Shown here: positions 34,875 to 44,037 of the stretch, in pieces
Layout of the letters: each line of letters begins with the position of its first letter
Position numbering within the stretch: position 1 is the first letter of the stretch
From: an uncultured Lachnospiraceae bacterium
GTDB taxonomy: Bacteria > Bacillota > Clostridia > Lachnospirales > Lachnospiraceae
Direction: 5' to 3'
Length of the DNA: 64,000 bases
Assembly (NCBI GenBank): GCA_947565425.1
Contig: CANOFW010000002.1
Span: 124,001-188,000, forward strand
Notes under the pieces: generated by a model
Told to the model about the DNA's origin: nothing
Seen by the model: only the letters and a program-made list of their open reading frames with translations
Database searches by the model: none
Position numbers and translations under genes: made by a program

Positions 34875-36811
34875 TCATGCATGTTTCATAAATACCGCCA
34901 GGCGGTCGCATCTGTCCTGTACGTTACTGCTGTCTATTTTTACATCAAACTGCGTTTTTAGGAACTTGTACAAAAGCAAATTTCCTCCCAGTACCTGTCT
35001 CCCCTGCTGTGTAAAATGTTCTCCCTCCAGCAGCTTGTATCTTCGCATAATTTCCCTGAAATCCTTAAATTGATAAGTGGGTATGTTTTCCTCCATCCTG
35101 TTTCCCAGTTTACTGATATATTCTTCATCTATTTTTGATAATTCGATTTCAAAAAAAACGGGCCTTCAAATCATCTGTGTTTCTGATAATGCGATCCAGT
35201 TTGTCGTATGCATACTGAAAGACGCGTGTATTCTCAAGATACATCCACTCCCTGATCTCCTTAGGCATCTGCAATGTCTCTCCTGCTTCGCCCTCTTCAT
35301 TGCCCTGATATAAAACGTAATCAAACCACACACACTTGCTTGTATCGGAACTTACCCCAAGAAGCTTTTTCACCAGATAGACATAATTATTATAAAAATC
35401 TTCTTTTTCCTGTTTGGATAATTTTAATACATCCTCTATAAAAACGCCCATACGATTAATGCTGTCAACTCTGACAATATAATTACTCTTCATCTCCGTA
35501 AGTTGTTTCAGCAGCACCATAAGCAGATCTTTTTTGTCTTTATCTCTGGTAAACAATTTCCTTATACCATCCGCCAACTCCAACATCAAATCTTTCATAA
35601 TCTTTTCCTGCAAATAATCCTTTTCTGTTAATGGCAGTAAAATCGAGTAAAAAGTTCCTGGCATACAGAAATCTTGTTTTTCTTGCGGCATTTCTTTCAA
35701 TGAATAGCATTCCCCACTCTTTCTGCTTGTGGGAAGAATGGCTCTCCATAACAAACGCCCCTTCATATCTGTTTACCATCGCAGCAAAAATCCTCAGACC
35801 AAAATGCTTCGCTATAAACTGCGGGTCTTTATAAAACTCCCGCCATATATTATCGCTTTTCCCATCAAAAAAATCCTCCGGGTTTAACTGTTCAAACTCT
35901 ATGTGATCCGCATACTTTCTCCTAAAATTCTCCGCTATATTCCGGTTGTCCAGATTCGCTGTATAATCTGCCACTGTAATCTCTATATATTGACTTTTCG
36001 TATCTAAAATATTATATTTTGCATTCAGATATTCCGCATCCCTTTTTCCAAACAAACGCAAAGAGATAATGCCTCTTTTGCTCATGGAATGCTATACAGC
36101 ATTCTCTATCAGCTGTAATACCCCCAGGGCATACGGCTTCATAATCTTTAATGCACGCCGTAGCCTTTCTCCGCTATCACTCTGCTGTTTTTTTCTTAGA
36201 CAGCCCACCCACGTCCAGCCAATACGCTGCTAACAAGACTGTCAATGTGTTCGCGTCATCCAACTGTTTCAAGAGCTCTTCCATCGCGCCGCCTTCTGCT
36301 ATCCAAAATTGATACAGCGTACGGCATGCCCTTTTCCATACACCCGGCAGCGACTTCCATTTGCCGCTTCTCTCCTGCGCATTGAGGATGTTCGTTCGTT
36401 CATCACACGCAAATAGAGAGTCGCCTTATAGTAATCCCCATCTACACCGGAGAGCCACAAAATCACTGGTTCTTCACTATATTCTCTCCAAATCAGATAA
36501 TAATTTCGCAATTCAACAATATCAGATAACTTGGAAATCTCAACATAGATCATGAACACAAAACTATACTGTTCCTTCATTCTCAACTCATGCGGCTTTT
36601 TGATAGGCTTGAACGTATTTCTTCTTGCTATATTAACAAGCTCCCTGTTATCGGAAACTTCTTCTGCATATGAGTGGGATTGTATATGACGGACATCTTC
36701 GATGTTCTATTTTAGATTATTGTGGATTTTTTGCATAAATAAGCTGAATTCCGCCCAAAATTGCTCTCCTTCGTATTCCATCTGCAAAATGATATTTGAT
36801 TTTTTCTGCAT
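34875..36811 (-). pseudogene. GHKL (histidine-kinase-like) ATPase gene with multiple lesions
   Basis: A start ATG at 36811 with AAAGGAG six bases upstream opens a frame that can be followed to 34875 across six lesions. They are an amber codon at 36707-36709, loss of one four-base unit in a (GTTC)n tract at 36390-36400, one extra base in T7 at 36188-36194, a second amber at 36092-36094, a shift near C4 at 35712-35715, and a shift in A8 at 35151-35158. The restored chain of about 640 residues has an N-box (LQLIENAV-x-HSMSKRGIISLRLF), a G-box-like segment (HFGLRIFAAMVNRYEGAFVMESHS) and the closing PGTFYSILLPL strand of a GHKL ATPase. An unknown N-terminal domain precedes it and a helical C-terminal domain follows. 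No membrane helix or clear H-box is seen. The gene is inactive in this genome. Confidence 0.7.
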
Positions 36812-36879
36812 GTAATTCTCCTTTATACCTCCAAATTATTATACACCCTGATCTACGATATAGTACTGATATTAGGTAC

Positions 36880-36908
36880 ATTATAACTTAGCACCTATAA
36901 ACCTTCAA
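36880..36908 (-). promoter_or_regulatory. Promoter of the decayed GHKL/DUF2971 operon
   Basis: On the reverse strand TTGAAG (36903-36908), a 17-bp spacer, and TATAAT (36880-36885), about 70 bases before the ATG at 36811. Its good condition suggests the coding lesions are recent. Confidence 0.6.
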
Positions 36909-36993
36909 GAAAAACATACTGTTTGCACCACCCGAAACACCATATCAGATTTATTTTCCTTAATCAATATAAAGTTTCAGCAACGTCGCACAA

Positions 36994-37024
36994 AGGGCAG
37001 CATCTATATCACAGATGCTGCCCT
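36994..37024 (-). terminator. Hairpin after the LRR protein gene
   Basis: AGGGCAGCATCT (36994-37005) pairs perfectly with AGATGCTGCCCT (37013-37024) around seven bases, eight bases after the stop of the LRR gene. The following U-tract is short. Confidence 0.65.
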
Positions 37025-37031
37025 CATAATC

Positions 37032-38567
37032 TTATTTCTTAACTTTCCCGCTTACTTTTACCTTACTCCACGCGCCATACACAGTGACAGCTTTCGACTT
37101 TTTATAACTGCGCGCTCTCACATAATATTTCTTTCCCGCTTTCAGTTTTGTAAATGTGTAAGCGTCCTTTGCGTTCTTGGCCACTTTCTGGTTTTTGGCA
37201 ACCTTCTTAAAATTCTTTGTCAGGCTCACTTGTACCTGATATCCTGTCGCCATTTTATCTTTCGGCCACTTTACCGTCAGCTTCCTTCCCTTTAGCGTTT
37301 TTGCTGATTTGACCGTCAGTTTCTTAGGATTGACTTTCACTTTCACCTTCACCGACTCCGTACCGGCTTTGATAGTAACGACTGCAATCCCATATCCTTT
37401 GACGGTAACCTTGCCGGTACTCTTATCCACAACGGCAACCTTATTATCAGAACTTGTAAATGTCATCTTGTCGGAAGATGAAGCGTTTATCTGAAACGAC
37501 TTCCCTTTGCTGTAGGTAAGTTCATAACTTTTCTTTTTACAAGTAATGGTACTATTCTGTTGTGCAATCGCCTTAAACGCAAATGCATGATCCTTGGCAT
37601 ATTTCTCTGCCGCTGTGCCAGTACCGCCACAGATACAAAATCCCGGAATCTTTGCCAGTCCTTCTTCACCTCCTGGATGATAGAATCCAAACGCTTTCAT
37701 CCCTATTTTCGTCACGCTGTTTGGAATCGTTACACTCTTGAATCTGCAACCAACAAATGCAAACTCTCCGATGCTTTTCACACTGTTAGGAATGGTGACG
37801 TTCTCTAAATTCTCGCAATAACAAAACGCTCTTGTTCCAATATCGGTTACACTGCCAGAAATTGTCACGCGCTTCAATAAGCCGCCGTAAAAAGCAGAAT
37901 CAGCAATATTCTTCACACCAGCAGGAATTGTCACTTCAGACATACTACATCCATAAAATGCAAGATACCCGATCGTAACCACCGTATTGGGGATAACGGT
38001 CTTCTTACAGCTTTCTACAAGAGTATTCGTCGCCGTTTCTACCACTGCATTACAATTATTTCTGCTGTCATATACTTTATTCTTTGACGACACCGTTATG
38101 CTCTCCATAGCTTTATTACGGCTAAACGCACCCGGCCCAATATGCGACACATTGGCGGGAATCGTCAGCGATATGATGCCACAGCTTTCAAACGCACCCT
38201 GTCCAATGCTTGTTACAGAGTCCGGAATCGTCACAGTCTTCAAATTAGAGCAATCCATAAATGCGACATCCTCAATATTCGTCACAGTTTGAGGAATCTT
38301 CACTTCAGTCAAATTTTCACATCCGATAAATGCGCCATGCCCGATAGCTGTCACGTTCTTTCCATCAATCACAGGGGGAATTACAAGATCGCTGGTGCTC
38401 GCCCCGGCATTATAATCGGTAATTGTCACGCTTTTCCCATCCGCATTGACCTCATACTCATAATCCCCAAAATACTCCTCCGCCTGAACCTCCATACCAT
38501 ACGGCGCGCCTGCCATCATGACTGCTAACGCCAGTAACAATGCCAACAGTTTCTTTCCCTTCTTCAT
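37032..38567 (-). CDS. BspA-type leucine-rich-repeat secreted protein
   Basis: 511 residues: signal peptide MKKGKKLLALLLALAVMMAG with likely cleavage near VQA-EE (about 29). Then come about eight LRR_5 repeats of roughly 23 residues, each with a pattern like AFxGCxNLxxVTIPxSVTxIG (about 60-300), interrupted near 165-190 by a non-repeat loop. A bacterial Ig-like segment follows (TSSDNKVAVVDKSTGKVTVKGYG) and a C-terminal fibronectin-III-like domain (KLTVKWPKDKMATGYQVQVSL) with a lysine-rich end. BspA-like proteins are surface or secreted adhesins. No LPXTG or lipobox is seen, so the product is probably released or held by charge. The start at 38567 follows GGAGG; the longer frame to 38609 is not supported. 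Confidence 0.9.
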   Translation of the reverse strand: MKKGKKLLALLLALAVMMAGAPYGMEVQAEEYFGDYEYEVNADGKSVTITDYNAGASTSDLVIPPVIDGKNVTAIGHGAFIGCENLTEVKIPQTVTNIEDVAFMDCSNLKTVTIPDSVTSIGQGAFESCGIISLTIPANVSHIGPGAFSRNKAMESITVSSKNKVYDSRNNCNAVVETATNTLVESCKKTVIPNTVVTIGYLAFYGCSMSEVTIPAGVKNIADSAFYGGLLKRVTISGSVTDIGTRAFCYCENLENVTIPNSVKSIGEFAFVGCRFKSVTIPNSVTKIGMKAFGFYHPGGEEGLAKIPGFCICGGTGTAAEKYAKDHAFAFKAIAQQNSTITCKKKSYELTYSKGKSFQINASSSDKMTFTSSDNKVAVVDKSTGKVTVKGYGIAVVTIKAGTESVKVKVKVNPKKLTVKSAKTLKGRKLTVKWPKDKMATGYQVQVSLTKNFKKVAKNQKVAKNAKDAYTFTKLKAGKKYYVRARSYKKSKAVTVYGAWSKVKVSGKVKK

Positions 38568-38686
38568 TCTTCTTTCCTCCTTATTTCGTATTGTAATTGA
38601 AATAAGCATCCCTTATAATAATCCATATGTAACATGATACCATAACCAGAAAACCATAACAACACTATATTACAAGGAGGAAACAC

Positions 38687-39073
38687 ATGCATTTTGAAGA
38701 CGAAAAAGATTATCTTATGAGAATCATGAAAGAAGCCATCAGCGTTTTATTTTCATTCTTGTTAGGAAAAACGTATGTCTCTGTCGAATTGGAAAGAGAG
38801 AACCACTATCAGGTGTCCGGGCGGGACTTAAATGGATTATTGGAAATGATTGACCAGGGACAAATTAACGAGGCGGAAAATATCCTGCTAGGAAGGCTTG
38901 ATTACTGCAATCAACACGAAGTGACTGCCGCCACGCTCTTTTATCAATATTTATCGGAAAAAGAGGAAAGCTTTTTAAAACAGCACAATTACTCTTATGA
39001 GGAAGTTCTTGACGGCTTAAAACAGCTTATCAAAAAATCTGGCTATAAAGATTTATTAAATGTTATTGATTAA
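38687..39073 (+). CDS. Small helical protein, probably DUF6483 family
   Basis: 128 residues, fully helical in appearance, starting MHFEDEKDYLMRIMKEAISVLFSFLLGK. That opening is what I recall of a Lachnospiraceae hypothetical family (DUF6483). It also has LNGLLEMIDQGQINEAENILLGRL, which resembles a short helical-repeat unit. The start follows CAAGGAGG. It stands alone, converging on glyA, and a composite intergenic repeat begins right after its stop. Function unknown; no catalytic motif is visible. Confidence 0.65.
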   Translation: MHFEDEKDYLMRIMKEAISVLFSFLLGKTYVSVELERENHYQVSGRDLNGLLEMIDQGQINEAENILLGRLDYCNQHEVTAATLFYQYLSEKEESFLKQHNYSYEEVLDGLKQLIKKSGYKDLLNVID

Positions 39074-39160
39074 AACCCCGCTGCAAGCAACGGGGTTTTC
39101 TCTCCCTCGCCGGGGCTTATCTCCTCTTTTACGAAGAGTAGATAAGCCTCGCGAAAATAT
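39074..39160. repeat. Composite intergenic repeat, copy 2
   Basis: AACCCCGCTGCAAGCAACGGGGTT hairpin, then CCCTCGCCGGGG, then a TCTTTTACGAAGAG hairpin and AGATAAGCCTCGCGAAAAT. It shares the order of blocks with 18340-18480 but lacks the middle CCGCCCC block. It lies between two convergent genes, where its first hairpin plus T-run can serve as a terminator for 38687-39073. Confidence 0.7.
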
Positions 39161-39171
39161 ACATTTCTATT

Positions 39172-40410
39172 TTACAGCAACGGATATTTATCTGTCAGCT
39201 CTTTGACCATGCCGCGCACTTCCTCGGAAGCTGCTTCTCCCTCTTTAATCATCTTGGCAATGCACTCTGCAACCTTGTCCATATCCTCCTGCGTAAATCC
39301 TCTGGATGTGATTGCCGGTGTTCCAAGACGAATACCGCTTGTCACAAACGGAGATTTCGGGTCATTGGGAATCGTATTCTTGTTACAGGTAATGTTCACA
39401 GAATCTAATAATTTCTCCACTGCTTTTCCTGTCAAGTCATAAGGCGTCAAATCCACAAGCATCAGATGGTTGTCCGTTCCGCCGGAAACAATCTTGATAT
39501 CCCTGTCCATAAGCCCTTTCGCCAACGCCTGCGCATTCTTTGCCACATTCTGCTGGTATGTCTTAAAGCTGTCGTCCAACGCTTCCTTAAAACAAACTGC
39601 TTTTGCCGCAATCACATGCATCAAAGGACCGCCCTGTGTTCCCGGAAATACCGCCTTATTAAAGTTGAACTTGTCCGCCATCTCCTGGCTGGCAAGAATC
39701 ATACCGCCTCTCGGTCCGCGCAGCGTCTTATGCGTAGTAGTTGTAACCACATGCGCATAGGGGATGGGACTTGGATGAAGACCTGCCGCTACCAGTCCGG
39801 CAATATGCGCCATATCCACCATCAGATATGCGCCAACCTCATCTGCAATCTCACGGAAACGCTTGAAATCAATAGTTCTCGCGTATGCGCTTGCGCCCGC
39901 GATAATCATCTTAGGCTTGCAGTCCAGGGCAATCTCCCTTACCTTATCGTAATCAATAAATCCTTCGTCATTTACGCCGTAAGGCACAATCTTAAAATAT
40001 GTGCCGGAAAAATTCACAGGACTTCCATGTGTCAAATGTCCGCCGTGGTCTAAGTTCATACCCATCACGGTATCGCCTGGCTCCAACATACAAAACTGCA
40101 CTGCCATATTTGCCTGTGCGCCAGAATGCGGCTGTACATTCGCGTACTCGCAGCCAAACAGCTCTTTCGCGCGCTCAATAGCAAGATTCTCCACAATATC
40201 CACGCACTCACAACCGCCGTAATACCTCTTTGCTGGGTATCCTTCCGCATATTTGTTCGTCATGGGACTTCCCATGGCTGCCATAACCGCCTTGCTCACC
40301 CAGTTTTCCGATGCAATCAGCTCAATATGGCTGTTCTGCCGTTCCATTTCCGCTGTGATGGCGTCTGCCACCTGGGAATCTGTCTTTTTCACTTCATCAA
40401 ATGAATACAT
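39172..40410 (-). CDS. glyA: Serine hydroxymethyltransferase
   Basis: 412 residues with [35 protein letters not shown] at the N-terminus and the PLP-binding lysine in [15 protein letters not shown] near 225-239, all conserved. It interconverts serine and glycine, feeding methylene-tetrahydrofolate (which PanB in this window also uses). ATG at 40410 after AAGAGG. Monocistronic by spacing. Confidence 0.98.
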   Translation of the reverse strand: MYSFDEVKKTDSQVADAITAEMERQNSHIELIASENWVSKAVMAAMGSPMTNKYAEGYPAKRYYGGCECVDIVENLAIERAKELFGCEYANVQPHSGAQANMAVQFCMLEPGDTVMGMNLDHGGHLTHGSPVNFSGTYFKIVPYGVNDEGFIDYDKVREIALDCKPKMIIAGASAYARTIDFKRFREIADEVGAYLMVDMAHIAGLVAAGLHPSPIPYAHVVTTTTHKTLRGPRGGMILASQEMADKFNFNKAVFPGTQGGPLMHVIAAKAVCFKEALDDSFKTYQQNVAKNAQALAKGLMDRDIKIVSGGTDNHLMLVDLTPYDLTGKAVEKLLDSVNITCNKNTIPNDPKSPFVTSGIRLGTPAITSRGFTQEDMDKVAECIAKMIKEGEAASEEVRGMVKELTDKYPLL

Positions 40411-40513
40411 GTCTTTTCCTCTTTTCGTCTTTTTACATCAGAACTTCCTTCCAGTTCTAATTTACTTTATTGGCTCCAAGACCGAAAGCGTCTTCTCATG
40501 CCATAATAGCCTG

Positions 40514-40792
40514 TTATATTTTGGATGTCAAGAACAAAATCACTGCCGCCTGTATCGCTAAGATCGCCGGCATCCCCACCACAAACTGCCAATGCTTCGT
40601 TTTATGGCGAAATGCATACATTCCCAGCCAGCACCCGGGGCTGCCGCCAACAAGCCCCACAAGAAACAGTGTCCTCTCGGCAATCCGCCATTTCTTATGC
40701 TTTGCCTTCCACTTATCCAATCCCATCAAAATAAACCCCATCATGTTTATCACGCACAGATAGCCGATCATATATACCTTGGGCGACGTCAT
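40514..40792 (-). CDS. DUF1294 small membrane protein
   Basis: 92 residues with two to three hydrophobic segments and the family marks MGLDKWKAKHKKWRIAERTLFLVGLVGGSPGCWLGMYAFRHKTKHWQF. DUF1294 proteins have no established function. Start at 40792 with AGGAG upstream, two bases after the stop of the DUF368 gene, so it is the last gene of hisC-DUF368-DUF1294. The longer frame to 40942 lies inside the DUF368 gene and is rejected. Confidence 0.88.
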   Translation of the reverse strand: MTSPKVYMIGYLCVINMMGFILMGLDKWKAKHKKWRIAERTLFLVGLVGGSPGCWLGMYAFRHKTKHWQFVVGMPAILAIQAAVILFLTSKI

Positions 40793-40794
40793 CT

Positions 40795-41643
40795 CTACTC
40801 TTCTCCTAATTTCAAGGCAATGAGAATTCCCAGAAGCAACGCTACCGCGCCTGTAAGGACCGAAATAATTGTAATCGTACCCATACTGCCCATAAAAAAG
40901 ATTGCTACCGGAGACGCCACAATCAATCCTATGATTGCCCAATACGCATGATCCGGGAATTTCTCAAAGATAATTTCGATTATCTTGGCAATTGCAAAAA
41001 TTCCTACCACCACGCCGATGCCAAACGGCACTAAGACCTTGCACCCGTCGAGAATCCCCGGCACGTTAAACTGTACCAGGTTGTCAATAAAATCATTCAC
41101 TTCATTTAATATGGGATTATAATACCCCATAAGCATCAGCATCATCGAACCGCTGACCCCGGGAATTACCATGGTGGCAGACGCCACAATTCCCACGCCA
41201 AACAATTTTATAATATTGATCATATTAAAGCTCAAATCTGCGGCGGCTCCCTCCTGTTCGCCCACCATGGCAAGACCTGCCACTACGCCGAAAAACAGCA
41301 AGCACACCAGAATATGTCCTCCACGAATAGTCTTGCCTTTCACTTTCTTCGTAATCGCCGGCAGTCCGCCGATGATCAGTCCGATAAACAAAAGATTCGT
41401 CTGTAAAGGAACGCGCGCAAACATATACTCCAAGATACGCGCCAGCACGACAATTCCCAGCGCCATACCGAGCACAATCGGCAACAGCAATTTCATGCTC
41501 TTTTTAAATTCTGAGACCAAATGTGTCGCCGCATGGATGATCTTATCGTAAATTCCCATGGATACCGCCATAGTTCCGCCGCTGACCCCGGGAATAATAT
41601 TTGCCACACCCATCATCACGCCTTTTAAGATTAATTTAATCAT
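40795..41643 (-). CDS. DUF368 family polyprenyl-phosphate transporter
   Basis: 282 residues, about eight membrane helices, with the internal-repeat signature GVANIIPGVSGGTMAVSMGIYDKII (about 13-37) and its partner ATMVIPGVSGSMMLMLMGYY (about 155-174). DUF368 (PopT) proteins were recently shown to return undecaprenyl phosphate to the inner leaflet of the membrane, recycling the cell-wall lipid carrier. Start ATG at 41643 overlaps the hisC-like stop by four bases (ATGA). Coupling to an aminotransferase gene has no clear metabolic reason. Confidence 0.88.
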   Translation of the reverse strand: MIKLILKGVMMGVANIIPGVSGGTMAVSMGIYDKIIHAATHLVSEFKKSMKLLLPIVLGMALGIVVLARILEYMFARVPLQTNLLFIGLIIGGLPAITKKVKGKTIRGGHILVCLLFFGVVAGLAMVGEQEGAAADLSFNMINIIKLFGVGIVASATMVIPGVSGSMMLMLMGYYNPILNEVNDFIDNLVQFNVPGILDGCKVLVPFGIGVVVGIFAIAKIIEIIFEKFPDHAYWAIIGLIVASPVAIFFMGSMGTITIISVLTGAVALLLGILIALKLGEE

Positions 41644-42704
41644 ACATTCTCTCCTACATACTCGTCTAAAAATGCAATCAACGCTTTCATTTCTTCATCC
41701 GTTCCGATGGAAATCCGCAGGTAATTGTCAATCCGCGGCTTTGCAAAATACCTCACATAAATGCCCTGCCGCTTTAACGCCTCAAATAATTCCTTTGCCG
41801 GATATTTGGGATGGCTGGCAAATAGAAAATTGCTCTTAGAATCCGGAAAGACAAATCCCAGCCTATGAAGCTCTCTCTTCGTCCACTCCCTGGTGGCAAT
41901 CATTTTGCCAACGGTTTCCTGGAAGTATGCTTCATCCCGAACTGCCTCCACACCCATAGCAATCGTAACCGTATTCATCGTATAGGAGTTGAAGGAATAC
42001 TTTGCATCATTGAGATACTTTATCAGCTTCTCATTGCCAAACGCATATCCAATGCGCATACCCGCAAGACTGCGGGATTTGGAAAAGGTCTGCACCACCA
42101 GCAGATTATCATATTTAGAAATCAAACGAACTGCCGACTCTCCTCCAAAATCAATATATGCCTCGTCAACGATTACAATTACATCAGAATTTGCGGCAAT
42201 GATGCGCTCTAACTGCGCCAATTCTTTTTCCGCGCCAGTCGGCGCATTGGGATTAGGAATCACAATCCCTCCGCAGGGCTTTAAGTAATCCTCTGTGACA
42301 ATTTCAAAATTCGCATCCAACGGCTGACACTCGTACGGAATATGGAAAAGCCCCGCCCACACATCATAGAACGAATACGTGATATCCGGGAAAAGAATGG
42401 GCTCGTTTGCGTTGAAAAAAGTCAGGAAACTCATCGCCAGTACATCATCTGAACCCACGCCCACAAAAATTTGTTCCTCCGGCATCTTGTAACGCTCAGA
42501 AAGCGCCGACACCAGCGCGCCGGCTGTGGGGTCGGGGTATTTGCGCAGTACTTCCGTATCCATCTTTTGCAAAACGCGCGCCACCCCCGGCGCCGGCGGA
42601 TAAGGATTTTCATTGGTATTTAATTTAATAATATCTGCACGCTTCGGCTGCTCCCCCGGTGTGTAGGGGATTACCTTGCGTACGTTTGCTTCCCATGCTG
42701 CCAT
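41640..42704 (-). CDS. hisC: Histidinol-phosphate aminotransferase-like enzyme
   Basis: 354 residues, fold type I PLP enzyme: IKLNTNENPYPPAPGV at the N-terminus, VIPNPNAPTG near 150, VIVDEAYIDFGG near 175, VVQTFSKSRSLAGMRIGYA with the PLP lysine in SKS near 205, and SNFLFASHP. The sequence fits HisC, which makes L-histidinol phosphate, but no other his genes are here and HisC-like enzymes can serve aromatic amino acids or cobalamin synthesis. The start ATG at 42704 has GGAG six bases upstream; a TTG at 42716 is less likely. Confidence 0.85.
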   Translation of the reverse strand: MAAWEANVRKVIPYTPGEQPKRADIIKLNTNENPYPPAPGVARVLQKMDTEVLRKYPDPTAGALVSALSERYKMPEEQIFVGVGSDDVLAMSFLTFFNANEPILFPDITYSFYDVWAGLFHIPYECQPLDANFEIVTEDYLKPCGGIVIPNPNAPTGAEKELAQLERIIAANSDVIVIVDEAYIDFGGESAVRLISKYDNLLVVQTFSKSRSLAGMRIGYAFGNEKLIKYLNDAKYSFNSYTMNTVTIAMGVEAVRDEAYFQETVGKMIATREWTKRELHRLGFVFPDSKSNFLFASHPKYPAKELFEALKRQGIYVRYFAKPRIDNYLRISIGTDEEMKALIAFLDEYVGENV

Positions 42705-42727
42705 CCTGTTCTCCAATCTCTATCTGC

Positions 42728-43915
42728 TTACAATCCATATTCTTTCGCTAGTTTCTCAAACGCCGGCAGAGAGCGTTCTATCATCTCATAGGAAACACAA
42801 TAAGCAAGGCGCACATAGCCGGGACAGGAGAACGTCGTCCCGCCTACCAGCAAAATATGATATTTCTTTGCTGTCTGTACAAACGCTTTCTCGTCTGCAT
42901 CCGGTGATTTGATAAAGAGGTAAAATGCGCCCTGCGGCTTCGCACAGGTAAATCCAAGCGCTATCAATTTATCATAGATCAACTTGCGGTTCCTGTCATA
43001 ATATGCCACATCGGTCGTCGCATCAATCGCCTTTGTCACTGCTTTTTGCATGAGGGACGGCGCATTGACAAATCCCAGAATCCTGTTTGCCACAGACAAA
43101 GCGCTGCACGCCTGCTCGCAGTCCGCCATACTTGGGCTTACGGCAACGTAGCCAATCCGTTCTCCCGGAATGGACAGAGACTTGCTAAACGAATAGGTCA
43201 CAAATGTATTGTCATAATATTTCGTCAAAAACGGTACGGTATTTCCATCGTAAACCAGCTCGCGGTACGGTTCGTCAGACACCATATAGATTTCATGCCC
43301 ATACGCTTTCTGCTTCTCCTCCATAATCCCCGCAATCGTCTGAATTGTCTCCTCCGAATAGACAACTCCAGTAGGATTCACTGGATTGTTGATGATAACG
43401 GCTTTCGTCTTCTCTGTAATTTTATTCTTCAAATCCTCAAAATCAGGCTGAAAGGTATCTGTATTCGGCGCAACCTCTTTTAAAATGCCCTGATGGTTCG
43501 CCACATAGCCGCGGTATTCTCCAAAGTAAGGCGCTAACGCCAGCACTTCATCCCCAGGGTCCAGGATTGACTTAAACACAATATTCAATGCGCCCGCCGC
43601 ACCTACCGTCATCGTAATGTGTTTTCCTTCAAAATCCGTGCCAAACCGTTGATTCAGGTTGTCTGCCACTGCCTTGCGCGTTTCGGGATAGCCTGCATTG
43701 TCCATATAACCGTGGAGCTCCAAAGAGCTTTCTGTCTGTACGGCGTCTATAATTGCCTGATTGTATTCTGCCGGTACTGGCGTCATGGGATTTCCCAGAC
43801 TGAAATCATATACATTCTCCGCTCCGATTTTGGCTGCCATTTCCTTCCCTTCCAGGAACATAGCGCGAATGGCCGAGCTTCCCGCCACTGCCTGCTGCAT
43901 ATTCTTTGAAATCAT
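42728..43915 (-). CDS. Aspartate/aromatic-type aminotransferase (PLP-dependent, class I/II)
   Basis: 395 residues with DFSLGNPMTPVPAEYNQA, GAAGALNIVFKSILDPGDEVL near 105-125, VIINNPVNPTGVVYS near 173-187, VSDEPYRELVYDG, and the PLP lysine in TYSFSKSLSIPGERIGYVA near 240-250. It is a general alpha-keto-acid aminotransferase whose substrate cannot be told by eye. It precedes the hisC-like gene by 23 bp and probably shares its transcript, giving an operon of two aminotransferases and two membrane proteins. Confidence 0.9.
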   Translation of the reverse strand: MISKNMQQAVAGSSAIRAMFLEGKEMAAKIGAENVYDFSLGNPMTPVPAEYNQAIIDAVQTESSLELHGYMDNAGYPETRKAVADNLNQRFGTDFEGKHITMTVGAAGALNIVFKSILDPGDEVLALAPYFGEYRGYVANHQGILKEVAPNTDTFQPDFEDLKNKITEKTKAVIINNPVNPTGVVYSEETIQTIAGIMEEKQKAYGHEIYMVSDEPYRELVYDGNTVPFLTKYYDNTFVTYSFSKSLSIPGERIGYVAVSPSMADCEQACSALSVANRILGFVNAPSLMQKAVTKAIDATTDVAYYDRNRKLIYDKLIALGFTCAKPQGAFYLFIKSPDADEKAFVQTAKKYHILLVGGTTFSCPGYVRLAYCVSYEMIERSLPAFEKLAKEYGL

Positions 43916-43973
43916 CCTATCGTCCTCTTTCCATATTTTTTCAAAACTTCTTTTATTCTATCACGAATGATTC

Positions 43974-44017
43974 AAAAAAAAAAGGGGGTGTCACAAAATC
44001 GAAATTTTGCAACACCC
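43974..44017 (-). terminator. Strong terminator of the galactan locus
   Basis: On the reverse strand GGGTGTTGCAAAAT-ttcg-ATTTTGTGACACCC (one mismatch) followed by ten T after a short C-run. It lies 20 bases after the GH53 stop and ends the 55-to-44-kb leftward gene series. Confidence 0.9.
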
Positions 44018-44037
44018 AGCCTTAATCATATCATATA

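Noticed and set aside
34875-36811. Two in-frame amber codons as a sign of stop-codon recoding (pyrrolysine or suppressor)
   Set aside because: The same gene also has four frameshifts, so ordinary decay explains everything; other genes in the window use TAG as a normal stop.
32435-36811. Identification of the decayed operon as the Detocs defence system
   Set aside because: Only the general kinase-plus-receiver idea is shared; no TPR-kinase or nucleosidase effector is visible, and DUF2971 is not part of Detocs as I know it.
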